This document shows positions 1 through 11,633 of a stretch of DNA of 64,000 bases, in pieces. The position numbers and the translations under genes were made by a program. The stretch is from Neoechinorhynchus agilis (taxonomy: Eukaryota; Acanthocephala), in contig CM121341.1 in NCBI GenBank assembly GCA_051530055.1, positions 17,546,001 to 17,610,000 of the forward strand, in the 5' to 3' direction. The first letter of the stretch is position 1; each line of letters starts with the position of its first letter. The notes under the pieces are model-generated. The model saw only the letters and a list, made by a program, of their open reading frames with translations, was not told the DNA's origin and searched no databases.

Positions 1-2203
1 CGTAACGTTCATCAACGATTGCAAAGGACCTTGCGTTGTGAAGAACGTCTCTCAAGTGACAAATGGTGGAGTTATTGTTCTAGAGAATTTGAGATTTTAT
101 CCAGAGGAAGAGATGGCGATGCTGGACGATGGGAGTGAACCGAATGAAGACGTTCTTACATTTAGACGCGAATTGACAAGTCTGTGTGACGTATATATAA
201 ACGATGCATTTGGTACGGCTCATAGAGCTCATAGTTCAATTGTTGGGATCGATGTACCCTCGCGAGCTATGGGCTTGTTGATGGAAAAGGAATTGGAAGC
301 TTTGGGTACATTGACAACCAATCCAGCAAAACCGTTTTTGGCGATAATCGGAGGATCGAAAGTCAGCGATAAGATGAAGCTTTTGTGGAATTTAATTGAA
401 AAAGTCGATTCGATCGTTATTGCTGGAGGAATGACGTTCACGTTTTTGAAAGTTCTACAAAACACAAAAATCGGATCTAGTCTTTATGATGAGGAAGGCG
501 CAAATGAAGTGGAATCGATTATGAAAGTTGCTATTGAACGAAACGTTGAAGTTTATTTGCCTGAAGATTTTAATTGCTCGAAGAGTGCGGACGGTACCGA
601 AGTAGAAGGCGTGGTTGTCTTTAATGCTCAGGATGGAATACAGGAAAGATACGCAGGAATGGATATTGGCCCAAAGTCAGTTGAAAAGATTAAATCAATG
701 ATTGAAAGCGCAAAAACGGTACTTTGGAATGGGCCAGTTGGAGTCTTTGAGAAAGACGAATTTGCCAGCGGAACAAAGGAATTGATGGTTACTCTTGCAG
801 AAGCTACAACTCGAGGACTCATCAGTGTAATTGGTGGCGGCGATACTGGAGCGGCTGCTGCAAAGTTCGGGTTTAAATCCAAATTTTCGCATGTGAGTAC
901 TGGTGGTGGAGCATCCTTGGAATTTTTAGAAGGAAAGGAGCTACCTGGAATAGCAGCTTTGACCGATGTCACTGAAGCTGCCAGAAAATCCAAGGTGGCG
1001 TCTATTAGGCAGTCGTCTGCTATCAAAGGAAGCGTACCTACCGAGAACACTGAACGAATTTCGAGTTCTATTGCGAGCGCCGACAATTCGAAACCAAGCG
1101 CCGCACAACTTGAAGAGACGCCCCAAGAAGTCAACGTAGAGAAATTCAAATCCGAGAATGTTGACGATCGGTTAAGTGGCAAGGCTGTAGGATCAATCGC
1201 GGTTGATAGTTCTATAAAAAAGGATTTAAATCTGGGAAATTCTGAGCTTGATAAAAAGCCTGATGAAAGGTTGCCAACGAAAATAGTTTCAGAGTTTACG
1301 AAATCTTCCATAAATGACAAAAACAAGATTCGAACAGAAGCCAGCAAGGTTGCAGGTGAAAAAGCAGCAAAAGAACAAGTGGAACAGTCTTCGGTTAAGA
1401 TGAACTCGACAATGATGGATCCAAACGCCGTGGAAAACGCAACCGAGGAACCTTTAAGTCTTGAACGTGAGCAGCCGAAACCTTTATCTACGAAAGCTAA
1501 CGAGAATTCGGCCTTAGAAAATGAAATGACGCAAGATAAACCGATGAATTCTCAGCCCGCAATGGAAGGGGGTTTAACAACTGTAAATAAAAATCCCACA
1601 ATCACCGGAGAAAAATCCCTAAAATTGTCAGAGAAATCGGGTGTTGTGCCGCAAAATGCGCTCGGTCAAGATAAGTTGACGGATGGTCAGTCGGCAATAC
1701 AAAAGGAATTGTCACATAAAAAGTCAGTTGGAACATCAGATGATCCAATCGATACTATTGAGGGCAATGCAGAATCTAATGAGAAAAATGAAACTTTTCA
1801 AAACAGAAAAACTGATCTAAAGGACGATAAAGGATTGTTTGAAGAGAAACAAAAGCCGGAGGAAACCACGATTGGAATGGAGAACGCTCAACCAAAGGAA
1901 GGACTTGAAATTAAAGAGGATAACGTTGAGAACAATGATAGAACCGCGTTAAAGCAAGACGAACTGAACACGGCTGACCCGATCGCTTCACAAGAAAAGG
2001 AACCAGCAACAAAAAAATCTAATACCTCAGAGTTAAAAAATGAAAATCAAGACAAGGTGGCTGATATGGACGCTCCAACGGATACTCAAAAGGAGAATGA
2101 TAAAAAATTGCCAAGTAAATATATTAGACCAGGTTCGATAAAGAGTCCCTTGGATGATGCCATAGCGTTGGAGGAGAGTCAAATGCCTCCCGACGAAAGC
2201 TAA
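1..2203 (+). CDS. pgk: Phosphoglycerate kinase copy A, 5' end outside window
   Basis: The reading frame is already open at base 2, so the first ~90 codons lie outside the window. The product is cytosolic phosphoglycerate kinase, which transfers phosphate from 1,3-bisphosphoglycerate to ADP in glycolysis. Visible family blocks are LENLRFYPEEE, YINDAFGTAHRAHSS, AIIGGSKVSDK, AGGMTFTFLKVL, LWNGPVGVFE, the nucleotide-binding GGGDTGAAAAK and VSTGGGASLEFLEGKELPG. By alignment with the complete copy B the enzyme core ends near residue 420. About 400 further residues follow that are rich in E, K, N, S, T and Q and look disordered; ordinary PGK stops at the core. No intron is seen, unlike other genes here. 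It differs from copy B at six or more residues. The Gypsy element starts 98 bp past the stop. Identity is certain; the role of the tail is unknown. Confidence 0.95.
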   Translation, partial: VTFINDCKGPCVVKNVSQVTNGGVIVLENLRFYPEEEMAMLDDGSEPNEDVLTFRRELTSLCDVYINDAFGTAHRAHSSIVGIDVPSRAMGLLMEKELEALGTLTTNPAKPFLAIIGGSKVSDKMKLLWNLIEKVDSIVIAGGMTFTFLKVLQNTKIGSSLYDEEGANEVESIMKVAIERNVEVYLPEDFNCSKSADGTEVEGVVVFNAQDGIQERYAGMDIGPKSVEKIKSMIESAKTVLWNGPVGVFEKDEFASGTKELMVTLAEATTRGLISVIGGGDTGAAAAKFGFKSKFSHVSTGGGASLEFLEGKELPGIAALTDVTEAARKSKVASIRQSSAIKGSVPTENTERISSSIASADNSKPSAAQLEETPQEVNVEKFKSENVDDRLSGKAVGSIAVDSSIKKDLNLGNSELDKKPDERLPTKIVSEFTKSSINDKNKIRTEASKVAGEKAAKEQVEQSSVKMNSTMMDPNAVENATEEPLSLEREQPKPLSTKANENSALENEMTQDKPMNSQPAMEGGLTTVNKNPTITGEKSLKLSEKSGVVPQNALGQDKLTDGQSAIQKELSHKKSVGTSDDPIDTIEGNAESNEKNETFQNRKTDLKDDKGLFEEKQKPEETTIGMENAQPKEGLEIKEDNVENNDRTALKQDELNTADPIASQEKEPATKKSNTSELKNENQDKVADMDAPTDTQKENDKKLPSKYIRPGSIKSPLDDAIALEESQMPPDES

Positions 2204-2300
2204 TACTGAGGATTTTGAAAGTTTTTATTAAATAACATTGCATGAGTAATTACTAATTTACTATTTGCAGCTTATAACAAATTTTAAACGGCATCAACCC

Positions 2301-2416
2301 TGTGGTGAAACCGGAACAAAGGTTTTTAATCAACTTGTAACATTGCTACAAAAATGCACACAAAAAAACGATTACCACAATAACAATCGATACACGCCAT
2401 CACGCATTTTACGTCA
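2301..2416 (-). repeat. 3' LTR of the Gypsy element (116 bp)
   Basis: Begins TG and ends CA. It matches 5916-6041 apart from a few substitutions and a roughly 10-bp indel. It is unusually short for an LTR. It is preceded by the target duplication AACCC. Confidence 0.93.
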
Positions 2417-5400
2417 TTTTCCCCATCTTTTTCCTTTTTTTCCGGTTGTTTTATTGTGGATACTTCAGCGGCACCTTTTTAATTCTTGTTGATCTGCGCA
2501 AAAGGGGAGGGAGGTTCCTTCAGCTCTTCCGTAATAGAGCTTCCACTTGGTTGGTCATGGTCTGAGTGAGTTGGAAGTATTTCGTCTCCCTGCGAATCAT
2601 CATCCATTTCCTTCGGTTCGTCGTTCTCAGCCGTTGGATTCTCCGCTATACCTCTTTCGGATTTAGCTAAGCTTGGAATTTCGCTCGGTAATCGACTTAA
2701 ATCCCTCGTGGATACTGTCGATTCAATACCATTCGGTTAACGAATATGCGCATAGGACGGATTGGCTTCCAAAAGTTCCACTTCCTGAACGAAAGGGTCA
2801 AACTTGCCAATCTGGCAATGCCGTCCCCAATCCCGAACGTCGCGGGAAGGTGAAGAAGCGTTCGTGCGGAGTCGCATTTGAAGTTCGAACAAGCAGCGAT
2901 CGAATCGAATGCATTGCGACAGGCAAAACTTCCTCCCATCTGGCCAGGTTCATATTTCTAGTTTTGAGTGCTAGGCAGACAGCTTTCCAAATCGTTCCAT
3001 TAAACTTTTCGATTTGACCATTGCCCATCGGGTGGTATGGAGTCGTCTTACTAACTGACACACCACTCTTCCTACGGAAATCCTTGACATCCGAACTTAG
3101 AAACGGCATTCCTCGATCGCTAGCGAAAATATCTCAGTTAAACACCGAATGACGGTAGTACTCTTCATATCGGCACAAGGTATAGCAAAGGGAAACCTGC
3201 TGTATTCGTCGACCGCAGTGAACAAATATTTGTTATTAATTGGGGAGTGCAGAGGTCCTTTAAAGTCAACGGACAAGCGATCCATTGGTTTTATGACTTG
3301 AATGAGCTGATTACGGTCTTTGTCGGGCGAGTAAAATTGAGGCTTCGATTCAGCACCGAACATAATGCATGAGCCTAGCCACGCCTGGATGGCATAATTG
3401 GTCGGGGATTCGAGAGAGCATATTTACATCAGTTGTCGATGCACATACTCGTGAAAACGCATCTGCAGCCCAATTTTGAGGTCCTGGTCGATATCGAATG
3501 GTTTAACTTAGATCCGCTACCTCTATCCGCCATGATAGAATTTTATTGTTTTTTATTTTCGTTCTCTTCCTGCTATCCATCATAAAAGCTATACTCGAAG
3601 AAAGTAAATATCTCCACTTCCTTACCGCCTCTATTATAACCATTGCTTCCTTTTCAGCAGCGGTGTAAAGGGATTCAGTAAGGTTCAAAGTCCTGGACAT
3701 GAATGCGACCGGTCGACTGTTTTAACTCAATACTGCTGAAATCGCTATGTCTGACGCGTCACACTCTACCGTGAATGGTTGATTTTCGTCGATCGACCCC
3801 AACGATGCTTTCGCCAATATGCTCTTGAGTTAAGGCAGATACTTCTTCTGCCTTCATAGGGAATTTGCAGCATCCGATGAGTGGCGCAATTTAGTCCGAG
3901 AATCCTTCGATCCATTTCGCATAATACGCGAACATCCCAACAACACGCCTAAAACTAGAAGCATTGCAGGGAACAGGGAGTTCCAGTAAGGGTCGCAATC
4001 TTTCGGGATCCGGTGAAATAATATTATTAGCGATGCTGTAGCCCATTAGCTCTATCTTCCTTACTGATCGTACTGATTTGTTATCTTTCAGTTTTAGATT
4101 ACGTCGTTTTGCAGCCGCCAATAATTTTTGTACATTCGCATCATGCTCTTCTTGGGTGTTCCCAGTAATCGTGACATTGTCCACATAAGGAAAAACGCAA
4201 TTTAACTTCTCCTGTGCAATCATGTCTTCCATAGCCCGTTGAAATGCAGAAACTTCATTGGTAACCCCAAAGGGAATTTTTGTAAGCTGGTAGAGCTTCC
4301 CATTTGCTTCGAATCCGGTATAGGGCCTTTCCTTTTCTGGGATACTCACTTGATGGTATGCACTCTTTAAATCAAATGTGGAAAATATTTTGTATTGGAC
4401 GATTGTATTGACCATCTCATGCATGTTAGGTATGGGATACGCATCCAAACGAGTATATTGGTTCATAGTTTACGAGTAGTCAACCACACATACGTTTTCT
4501 ATCTTTGATCTGCTCACCTTTTACAACGACGATTTGAGCCCTCCACGCAGATTTGCTCGGCTCAATCACTCCTTCATTCAAAGTCTGTTAATCTCTCCAC
4601 GGATAAAGTCTCGATCCTCGCGGCGATATAATCGTGATCTACTAGCTATTGGTTTGATGTTATCCTTAACACTTTCAAATAGTGGAGCTTCCAATAAACT
4701 TGCATTCATCACTTGACAAAATTCTTTAGATCCACGTATCAATAGCTCATCTCCCGGACCGTCGTATACAAATTTGACACAACTGTGTCTCTTCTGAAAA
4801 TCCTATCCTAAGATTACGTCCCCACAAAGGTTCTTTAGGATGTTGAGTTTGATATCTTTATATTGCTTGTCAATCAACTCGAAGTCCGCAATACATTAAC
4901 TTTCGATCTCGAGTTGCTTTGATGTGGAAGCTAAGGTTACATTACCAATTGCAGGCAGAGTGCTCAGCTTTAATCTTTTAGCCACATCATCATTAATAAA
5001 TGAACAGGTGATAGCTGAATCAATTATTGCTAGCAAACGATGACCCTGAATTATAATAGGAAGAGAAACATCGTATAAAGACTTAAGAAAAGGAGATTTG
5101 TCTTTGACTCCTCCTGCAACGGAGCAGAAATCGATGGCGGCAGAGAGTTTATCTTCTTGAATGTTTTTCTTTGATTGGCCCATTGCTCGCCAGTGCCCTT
5201 TTTTCCCGCAATTAGTGCAATTCGATTCTTTTGCTGGGCATTTGTATCGTGGGTGGCGTGGCTTCCCACAAAACCAGCATTTCCTTGTGGTAACTTTCAT
5301 CATTACCACCTGATCTCCATTTTCCATCTTGTCCGGTTCCTCTTTGCTGCAGCTACTGTAGAAAACGTCGGACGCAAATAGAGATCTGCATTTTTCTGAG

Positions 5401-5915
5401 CGCTTTCTAAAGATTTCGATATTAAAACTGCCTCGTCCAGAGATAGACCGTCTTTTTCTAACAGTCGTTGTCGGATTAATGGCGATGATATTCCAGCAAA
5501 AGAGTCGCAAACTAACTCTAATCTGTATTCTTCAGGAGTTGCCGCTTTCAACTGACAGCCTCTGCTGATCAGGTGGAGGGCTTGAAGGTATTCATCTATT
5601 GATTCTGACGGCTTTTGTGTTCGGTTAAATAAGGTCTACCTCGAGAATATCGTATTCTCCTTTTTAATATAATAACCATCAAGAATTTGGATCGCTTTCT
5701 CATAAGTGTCAACTTCGGCAACTAATTCATAAACTGTAGGAGAGATAAATCGTACCAGACATTTGAGCTTGTCTACTTTCTGATCCTTGATCGATTCCAT
5801 GAAATTTTCCAGCATTTGTTTCCAGTGTCTGTAATCTCGTGATGCTAAAGTAGAATTAGGTTCTGTTTGTAATTTGCCTGGTTGTAAGATTCGATCCATT
5901 GCAATTTGATTAAAT

Positions 5916-6041
5916 TGTGGTGAAACCGGAACAACGGGTTTTAATCAACTTGTAACTTTGCTACAAAAATGCACACAAAAAACCACACACACACGACCAC
6001 CACAATAACAATCGATACACGTCATCTCGCATTTTACGTCA
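5916..6041 (-). repeat. 5' LTR of the Gypsy element (126 bp)
   Basis: Matches the 2301-2416 LTR, with a CA-rich insert making it slightly longer. It is followed by the target duplication AACCC at 6042-6046. The gag-like frame begins a few bases inside it on the minus strand. Confidence 0.93.
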
Positions 6042-6117
6042 AACCCAGCTTTAAAAATCGCCTTTATCGCAGACTATCTTTCTTATATTTTAATTTTTCG
6101 CATGATCAGACTACGAA

Positions 6118-6405
6118 CTAAATCTTTAATGACTTTATTTGTTCTTCTGCTTTTTTAGCATCGTCGTCACCCATAAGCATGACTGGATCGATTGTAATAG
6201 TTCGTGTATTGATTCTAGCTGGCAGTGATTCCAAATCTTCTTCGATTTGAAATCTCTTAGCCAATCTCTTACTCTCTTCCTCCAGTCGGCGGGCTACATA
6301 AGTTTCTCGGTCTGGGTCGCGAGTTCGAGAGCTGTACTCTTTGATTTTGGCAACAAATGTGCGTTGGATGATTCCGGCTACTTTTGCAGCCTCACGATGT
6401 GCCAT
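6118..6405 (-). CDS. Small charged helical protein, not recognised
   Basis: A 95-residue frame on the minus strand. An ideal 3' splice acceptor (a T-rich tract ending TTTCAG) lies directly before the ATG, so this may be the first coding exon after a 5' untranslated exon, or an internal exon. The product is rich in R, K and E with a long predicted helix (residues ~1-65, including YVARRLEEESKRLAKRF) and a short acidic/lysine tail; there is no signal peptide or membrane segment. Composition would suit a small mitochondrial or cytosolic structural protein, but I recognise no family. A hairpin element begins 120 bp upstream, so any upstream exon would lie beyond it. Confidence 0.5.
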   Translation of the reverse strand: MAHREAAKVAGIIQRTFVAKIKEYSSRTRDPDRETYVARRLEEESKRLAKRFQIEEDLESLPARINTRTITIDPVMLMGDDDAKKAEEQIKSLKI

Positions 6406-6523
6406 CTGAAATTAAAGTTTAAAAAAGCGATATTGTGACTTAATGTCTTCATGGAAAATACTCCTAAGCGTTTCACTTAAATTTAATTTGTAAAGAAGTT
6501 GTTCATGAATGTATTTTATTTGG

Positions 6524-6700
6524 TGATTTTGAAAATAGAGACTGATTATTTCCTTTTCCCAATATTTCGCCCGTCTCGTCGGACTTCAGGTTTCCTGTGA
6601 GTTTTCTACGATTTAAGCCTGTGTTGTAGAAAGCCTACAGGAAATCTAAAGTCCGACGAAATATTGTGAAAAGTAATTTACAAATCAATCGCTATTTTCT
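6524..6700. repeat. Hairpin (MITE-like) element, about 175 bp
   Basis: Two inverted arms. The left runs from TTTTGAAAATAGAGACTGAT through ATTTCGCCCGTCTCGTCGGAC to the centre at about 6615, and the right arm repeats this as its reverse complement to about 6700. No coding sequence. A single related arm lies at 7762-7830. Confidence 0.8.
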
Positions 6701-7002
6701 CAATTATTTAATTTACTTTTTGGTTGTTTCACTTGATTTGCGTTTTTAATGATATAAAAGAAGGCGAAGATCGATAAAGGCGATCATGACATTGAAGTGG
6801 TTTAAGTACAATCATTAAAGGTTCTGAATCGGGAATTGCCGAAATCTTTCTCAGCATTTTACATTGTTCGGCATTATTTCATTAGGAACGGAAAAATTAA
6901 CTATTTTCATCTCGTTCCACTGATTGTTCGAATTTTAGACTTTAATTCTGAACCTATTGAATCGCCCTTACAATTTCTATGAATTTTTGTATTATAGTTA
7001 CA

Positions 7003-7163
7003 CTTTTTATTGCGAATTATAATAATTGATAATTTTCGGCCTCCGCGTAGGCCTTCTTCAGTCTATTGTTAATGTTAAATCCGCACTTGAACGTCCTTAA
7101 ACAATAGACTGAAGAAGGCCGAAAATTATCAAATAAATCAATCATTATAACTCGCTATAAAAA
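7003..7163. repeat. Hairpin element with the GAAGAAGGCC core
   Basis: The left arm (TTTTTATTGCGAATTATAAT to TTCTTCAGTCTATTGTT) returns as its reverse complement up to TAACTCGCTATAAAAA. The arm core with TTTTCGGCC and GGCCTTCTTCAG is shared with the hairpins at 43524, 48789 and 49248. Confidence 0.85.
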
Positions 7164-8862
7164 ATAAATGATGAACATCTTTACAATTATAGTTACAATC
7201 AGTATTCACCATTCTCCCACAATTCTTTCATTTTCCAATGAATTGAAAGATTCGACGTGAATATTGAATTCATATAGTGGAAGACTTAATGCCTTTAAGA
7301 AAAAACAAAGATTTGGTGCACTTCTTCCGCAATATCAATTTTGCGTCTTTGTGACGTTATTGTAGAAATCGTGTCTTCTTCAACTTCAATAGGACCGGTA
7401 AGATTTGAATGAATTTTATTGTTGAATTATTGAATTATTGACTTCCAACATTTAAAATATTCTACTTTTCATAGTTTTATCATTTAAACGCCTTTTGATT
7501 TGGCCCAAATATGGATAAGAAGGTTTCAGTTGAAGACTTTTGCTATCGCTAAATAATTTTTTTATGTACGTTGAAAAATTCAAGTCGTCTAAAATTTCGA
7601 ACCGGTATCAAAATCAGGTAACGTTTCTGGCTATAAAGATATCTTAAATATTCATAGATCCTAAGAAAAATTTCGTCAATTCTTGAGTCTTTTATCTTTT
7701 CGTATTCAGAATCAACCTTTGTTATTTTAAAATATAGTGTCTATATTAAATTTAATATATGTGTTCTTTGGTGATTATAAAAGTAGAGACTGTTTTATTG
7801 ATCTCAATACTTCGTCCGTCTCGTCGGAATCAAGGCAATTTTATAATTTATTATTCAAAATAAGACGCCACAAAAACTGCAATTTCACATTTTATGCTGT
7901 TTCTTTTGTAAACTTAAACGCCGCCAATTGGCTGACCAAGAAGTAGATCTCATTGTCTTAAAATTTAGACCTAGCGGACATTCACACTTACTTGACTATC
8001 GCATTTCATTTTTGATTTAAAGCATTCGATGATTTACTTGGTTTTCACCCTTTTTATTTTTTTAATTGTGTCATATTCCTTTTTAAAAATTTTGTTATTA
8101 AAAGTTTATTCCAAGAATTCTCGGAGGAACTTGTCATATATTAGCATTCTTGATTAATTTCAATGCCTTTATTTTCAATTATCGCCATTCAAATCCTTCA
8201 TAAAAACTTCATCACACTTTGTTTTCTCTTTCTATTGCCGAATCATGAATCGAAGTGATTCCAATATTCACTAATCATTAACGGTCCTTCGATCCCACTT
8301 TGAAACGTCTTGCAATCGTAGTTATAATGGTTAATGTTTTACAAAGATCTAGATAATTAGGAATCTGGTGATCATAATCCCACAAGAATCATAATTGTTG
8401 AAATGAAATATCTGGGATTATGATCACCGGAAATTCAATTCTATCGTCCCTAAGGATCCAGATAATATTCAGTACGCAATATACACACCATTATTTTATA
8501 TGGTTAAATTTTTCAAAGGCCAAATAGGGTAATTTATCGATTAAACAAACCATCTTTATCATTTTTTAAAAACTCATCTTGTTCACTATGAACTTTCTGC
8601 TGCGGACGCCGTCTAAGTATGGTCGAGGTAAAATAACCAGCCATAATTCCTTTATTATAGACGATTTTGTGATTCATTGGGGGACACCTGTAAACTCTAA
8701 TTTTAAATCGCAGTTTTTCTTAAATAGTCGTCATTTTGACAATATTTCATCCAAAGTTTGATCGCTGTGGACGATTTTAAACACAAAAAGGAGTCACTTC
8801 CAACTTTTCTTAACAAATAATTGCTGTAGCGCTTGCGACCGCCTTGTACTTTTCCTCCCAAG
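7164..8862. other. Gene-poor AT-rich stretch with element relics
   Basis: No gene I can support. It holds a solo arm (7762-7830) related to the 6524-6700 hairpin and a small inverted repeat at 8366-8428 (TGGTGATCATAATCCCA and its complement). Two overlapping short frames on opposite strands (about 8579-8761 plus, 8703-8900 minus) could be chance. Confidence 0.6.
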
Positions 8863-10073
8863 ATGCTGCAAGCTATGGTCTTTACAAAGACCCTAATCAA
8901 GAATCATAGCATCGTGTTCTTTGGCAGTGATCAATTCTCTATTATAATGTTAAATAAAATATGGGTACGTCTCTTCTAATCATTTCAATTTCCATTCAAT
9001 CCTCTGTGCACTCCGTGGAGGTCTATCCTGTAATCATATTTTAATCTAATAAAGAATACCCAGAATCACCCATTCGTCGTCTCCTGTTGGCTAAAAGTAT
9101 TCTTTAGAAACTTGAAACATCAAGACTGTGTGCTGTTGTTTCAGCCGCGAAACCGCATTCATCAATCGTTTCATTCTGTAAGACACTTGGAATCAAATGG
9201 GTTCCTTGGTCTGATGTGAGTGACGATCATATAAGCGATGGAATGTTTAAACTGTCTATGGAGGTGTGATGACTCTTGAATAGTCATAGTCAAGCGGAGT
9301 GAACCCACACGCCTACACGTAGTTTCTACACTTAATGTCTTTGACTGTGAACACGCTGATTGCATCCGGCGGAAGTTTATGGCTGAGTGCACTATCATTA
9401 CCGATCGTTCTTTTTTTCTACCCCCTTCTATAATCGAATTTAATTACAAACTATGCCATTTTCGAAAGTACACTAAACATAAATCTTATTGAAACTTCAT
9501 CTTTCCGTTGAAACATTCCATCGGGTAACAGACTGCGAAGGCAAGGATTTCGGGATTGTTGCTTCATTCGGGAAACGGATACCTTCAAAGATTCTCAGAA
9601 CGTTCAAAAGGTTCGTGTTAAAATTCCACTAGGCATTTATATTTGCTCAAATTGGCCCTCTTCCAGGGGATGCATCAATGTACATCCGAGTCTTATTCCG
9701 AAATTTCGAGGAGCTTCTCCACTGTATCACACCGTATTGAAGAACGAAAAAGAGAGCGGTGTTACATTTTTATTGATTGAACCTAATGACTCTTCAAAGT
9801 CAGTGATTTCTTTATTTCGCGTAGGGAAATTTCGAATATTCTTTTTAGAATTGACAGTGGACGAATTCTAAAACAAGTCCGATTCAGGATTAATGAAAAC
9901 TCGAGTGTTGAAGAATTGAGAGATTTGACGGGTCAAATAGCTGGACAGGAGGTTTCGTTTCTTACACTTTTGCTTAAAAATAACTTACTTTTCAAAGATT
10001 GAATCTGTTCTCGATAGTTTCGAAAGTTTAAAATCTAATGCGTTGTACCAACGGAGTTATGACTCTTCACAAG
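8863..10073 (+). CDS. MTFMT: Methionyl-tRNA formyltransferase, mitochondrial (incomplete model)
   Basis: The enzyme formylates initiator Met-tRNA for mitochondrial translation. It was found by splicing. Exon 8863-8964 (from ATG) gives the N-terminal FFGSDQF. Exon 9108-9215 gives LCAVVSAAKPHSSIV and FCKTLGIKWVPWSD, followed by a strong GTGAGT donor. An exon ending at 9610 gives DFGIVASFGKRIPSK. Exon 9667-9798 carries the family signature NVHPSLIPKFRGASPL with catalytic Asn and His, then SGVTFLL. Exons 9849-9951 (DSGRILKQVRFRI) and 9998-10073 follow. Introns in the resolved part are 46-143 bp with GT-AG ends. The join between 9215 and about 9538 does not keep frame as I read it, and I could not place the C-terminal domain after 10073, so the gene is either incompletely modelled or decayed at its 3' end. 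The family assignment is strong. Confidence 0.82.
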
Positions 10074-10139
10074 GTTTGACATTTTTGGAGAAATGCTCTT
10101 AGGTACTAACAGTTTTCTGCTGAAAACAATTATCCATAA

Positions 10140-11633
10140 CAGCAGGCTTATGGCGTGTCAATTACGTTTTCCTAAGCATTATGAATGTTTTTTGAAGGAG
10201 CAGCTTTACTCTTGAATATTAATGGACGTCAATCAACACAGATCTCATCTAATGCGTCCCCAAACGCTTAGAGTTTTTATTTTTATCAGCATTTAAATTC
10301 CGTTGAAGATTCTGCATGTGAAAGAAATGAGGCTTTTGTATGCGATTCCATGACCCATTTCCTCTCAATCTCAAGCGTATCAGATTGCTTTCAATGAGTT
10401 AGAACTTCGCAAAAGACCATAACCATGAACTTTAGCGTCGTTATTTTTTTATAACTAGTTAAAGAACTTTTATAACATTCACTTTTCCTTGTCGTTGCGG
10501 GAAGATCTTCTTTGAAGAGAAACAACATAATATATTTCAACTAATTTTCCCAGCATTCTAAAAAAATTTCAAAGTAGTGATAAAACAAAAATTGGTTTTT
10601 AGAAATCTTTAGATAAGTTCAAATAATTAAAATTGATTTTTTCTTAGATTCTCTTTTATTGCCGATAATCGTTCTGGTATTTTAATACATCTACAATTTC
10701 GGTGATAAATTTGAACTGGATTTAAACAGTTTTTCTCTCTCTTTAAAAGATAGGCATTTGATAGTGATTTTATATGCAGAGTCTCTTTTGTTTCGCTGAT
10801 ATATCATCCAGAAAACCGTATGGCGGCGATCAACGACGATTAATGTTTTCCGGCACACAGTAGTTCCTTTCTAGGATTTATACGAAATCTTGCGATACAT
10901 ATGAATCATACTCCTGCCGGCAATCTCAAATCCTACATTTCCGCATTAATTATGATATTTTGAATGATGTTTTAAGGGGCGAAACGCGAACCTTTTGTCA
11001 TAGCAATTTTTCATAGTTTCTTGCAACGAGCCTTAAAATTCGTCCATTTTACACTGCATAGCACCTAAAATTCGCAAAATCAATCTTTTCGTCAATTGGA
11101 CTGGCTGCTCGAACAATGAAATCTATAGACAGTACCTCGCATTCGGACAAAATGTATATTCATTTTGTTTATTTTCTCTAAAAATAATATTACACAATGT
11201 TAAGTATGGGTTGAAAAGTCGATTCGATCGATTTACTGTAACGATTCGTGAAATGGTAACGCCAATTAGTTCTCTAGGTGAGAATTTCATGAATTAGGTT
11301 TATAAAAAAAGCTATAGATAACTACTTGACCACTTGTTATCCGCGCATTGAGCCTGGATTCACGGTGTATGTCCCACATTTGATTTGTTTGGCCACTCGA
11401 TGTAAGGTTGTATTCCTCACCTAATTCAAATGCATTGCTCAAAAGCATCTTAGGTTGGATGGATTATGTACAGGAAGATAGTGTGTAAAAAGCCGATGAC
11501 GGCATCCGATTTTCACAGTGGATACCTTCATAAAACAAATGTTATTTTTCAATCTATTAATAATGAGTTGGAATTTTAATAACAATTTTGGAATGCTGTA
11601 ATTTATGCAACTTTTTTCGCTCTAATTTTCAGA
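10140..11633. other. Stretch with no recognised gene
   Basis: AT-rich. It may contain the missing 3' exons of the formyltransferase. Around 11200-11400 there is a possible pair of plus-strand exon-like frames (about CYPRIEPGFTVYVPH) between GT and AG dinucleotides, which I could not assign. Confidence 0.45.

Larger units (their letters stand above)
2301..6041 (-). mobile_element. Ty3/Gypsy LTR retrotransposon fossil with both LTRs
   Basis: This LTR element is read on the minus strand. Its parts, in order from 6041 downward, are the 5' LTR, a gag-like region, CCHC zinc knuckles, an aspartic-protease region, reverse transcriptase (STFDLKSAYHQV and a YVDN active-site variant), RNase H, integrase (DEYSRFPFAIPC, PYHPMGNGQIEKFNG) and the 3' LTR. 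The ends are flanked by the 5-bp target duplication AACCC at 2296-2300 and 6042-6046, so both ends of the insertion are present. The two LTRs differ at several bases and by a short indel, so it is not very recent. The coding region is broken in several places. It lies just downstream of PGK copy A in the opposite orientation. Confidence 0.93.

Noticed and set aside
628-1347. 239-codon antisense frame inside PGK-A, mirrored at 30786-31505
   Set aside because: Exact antisense shadow of the PGK frame; kept open by the codon use of the sense gene. No splice sites or family motifs.
2673-3109. Plus-strand frames inside the Gypsy element
   Set aside because: They are opposite to the integrase frames of the element and have no features of their own.
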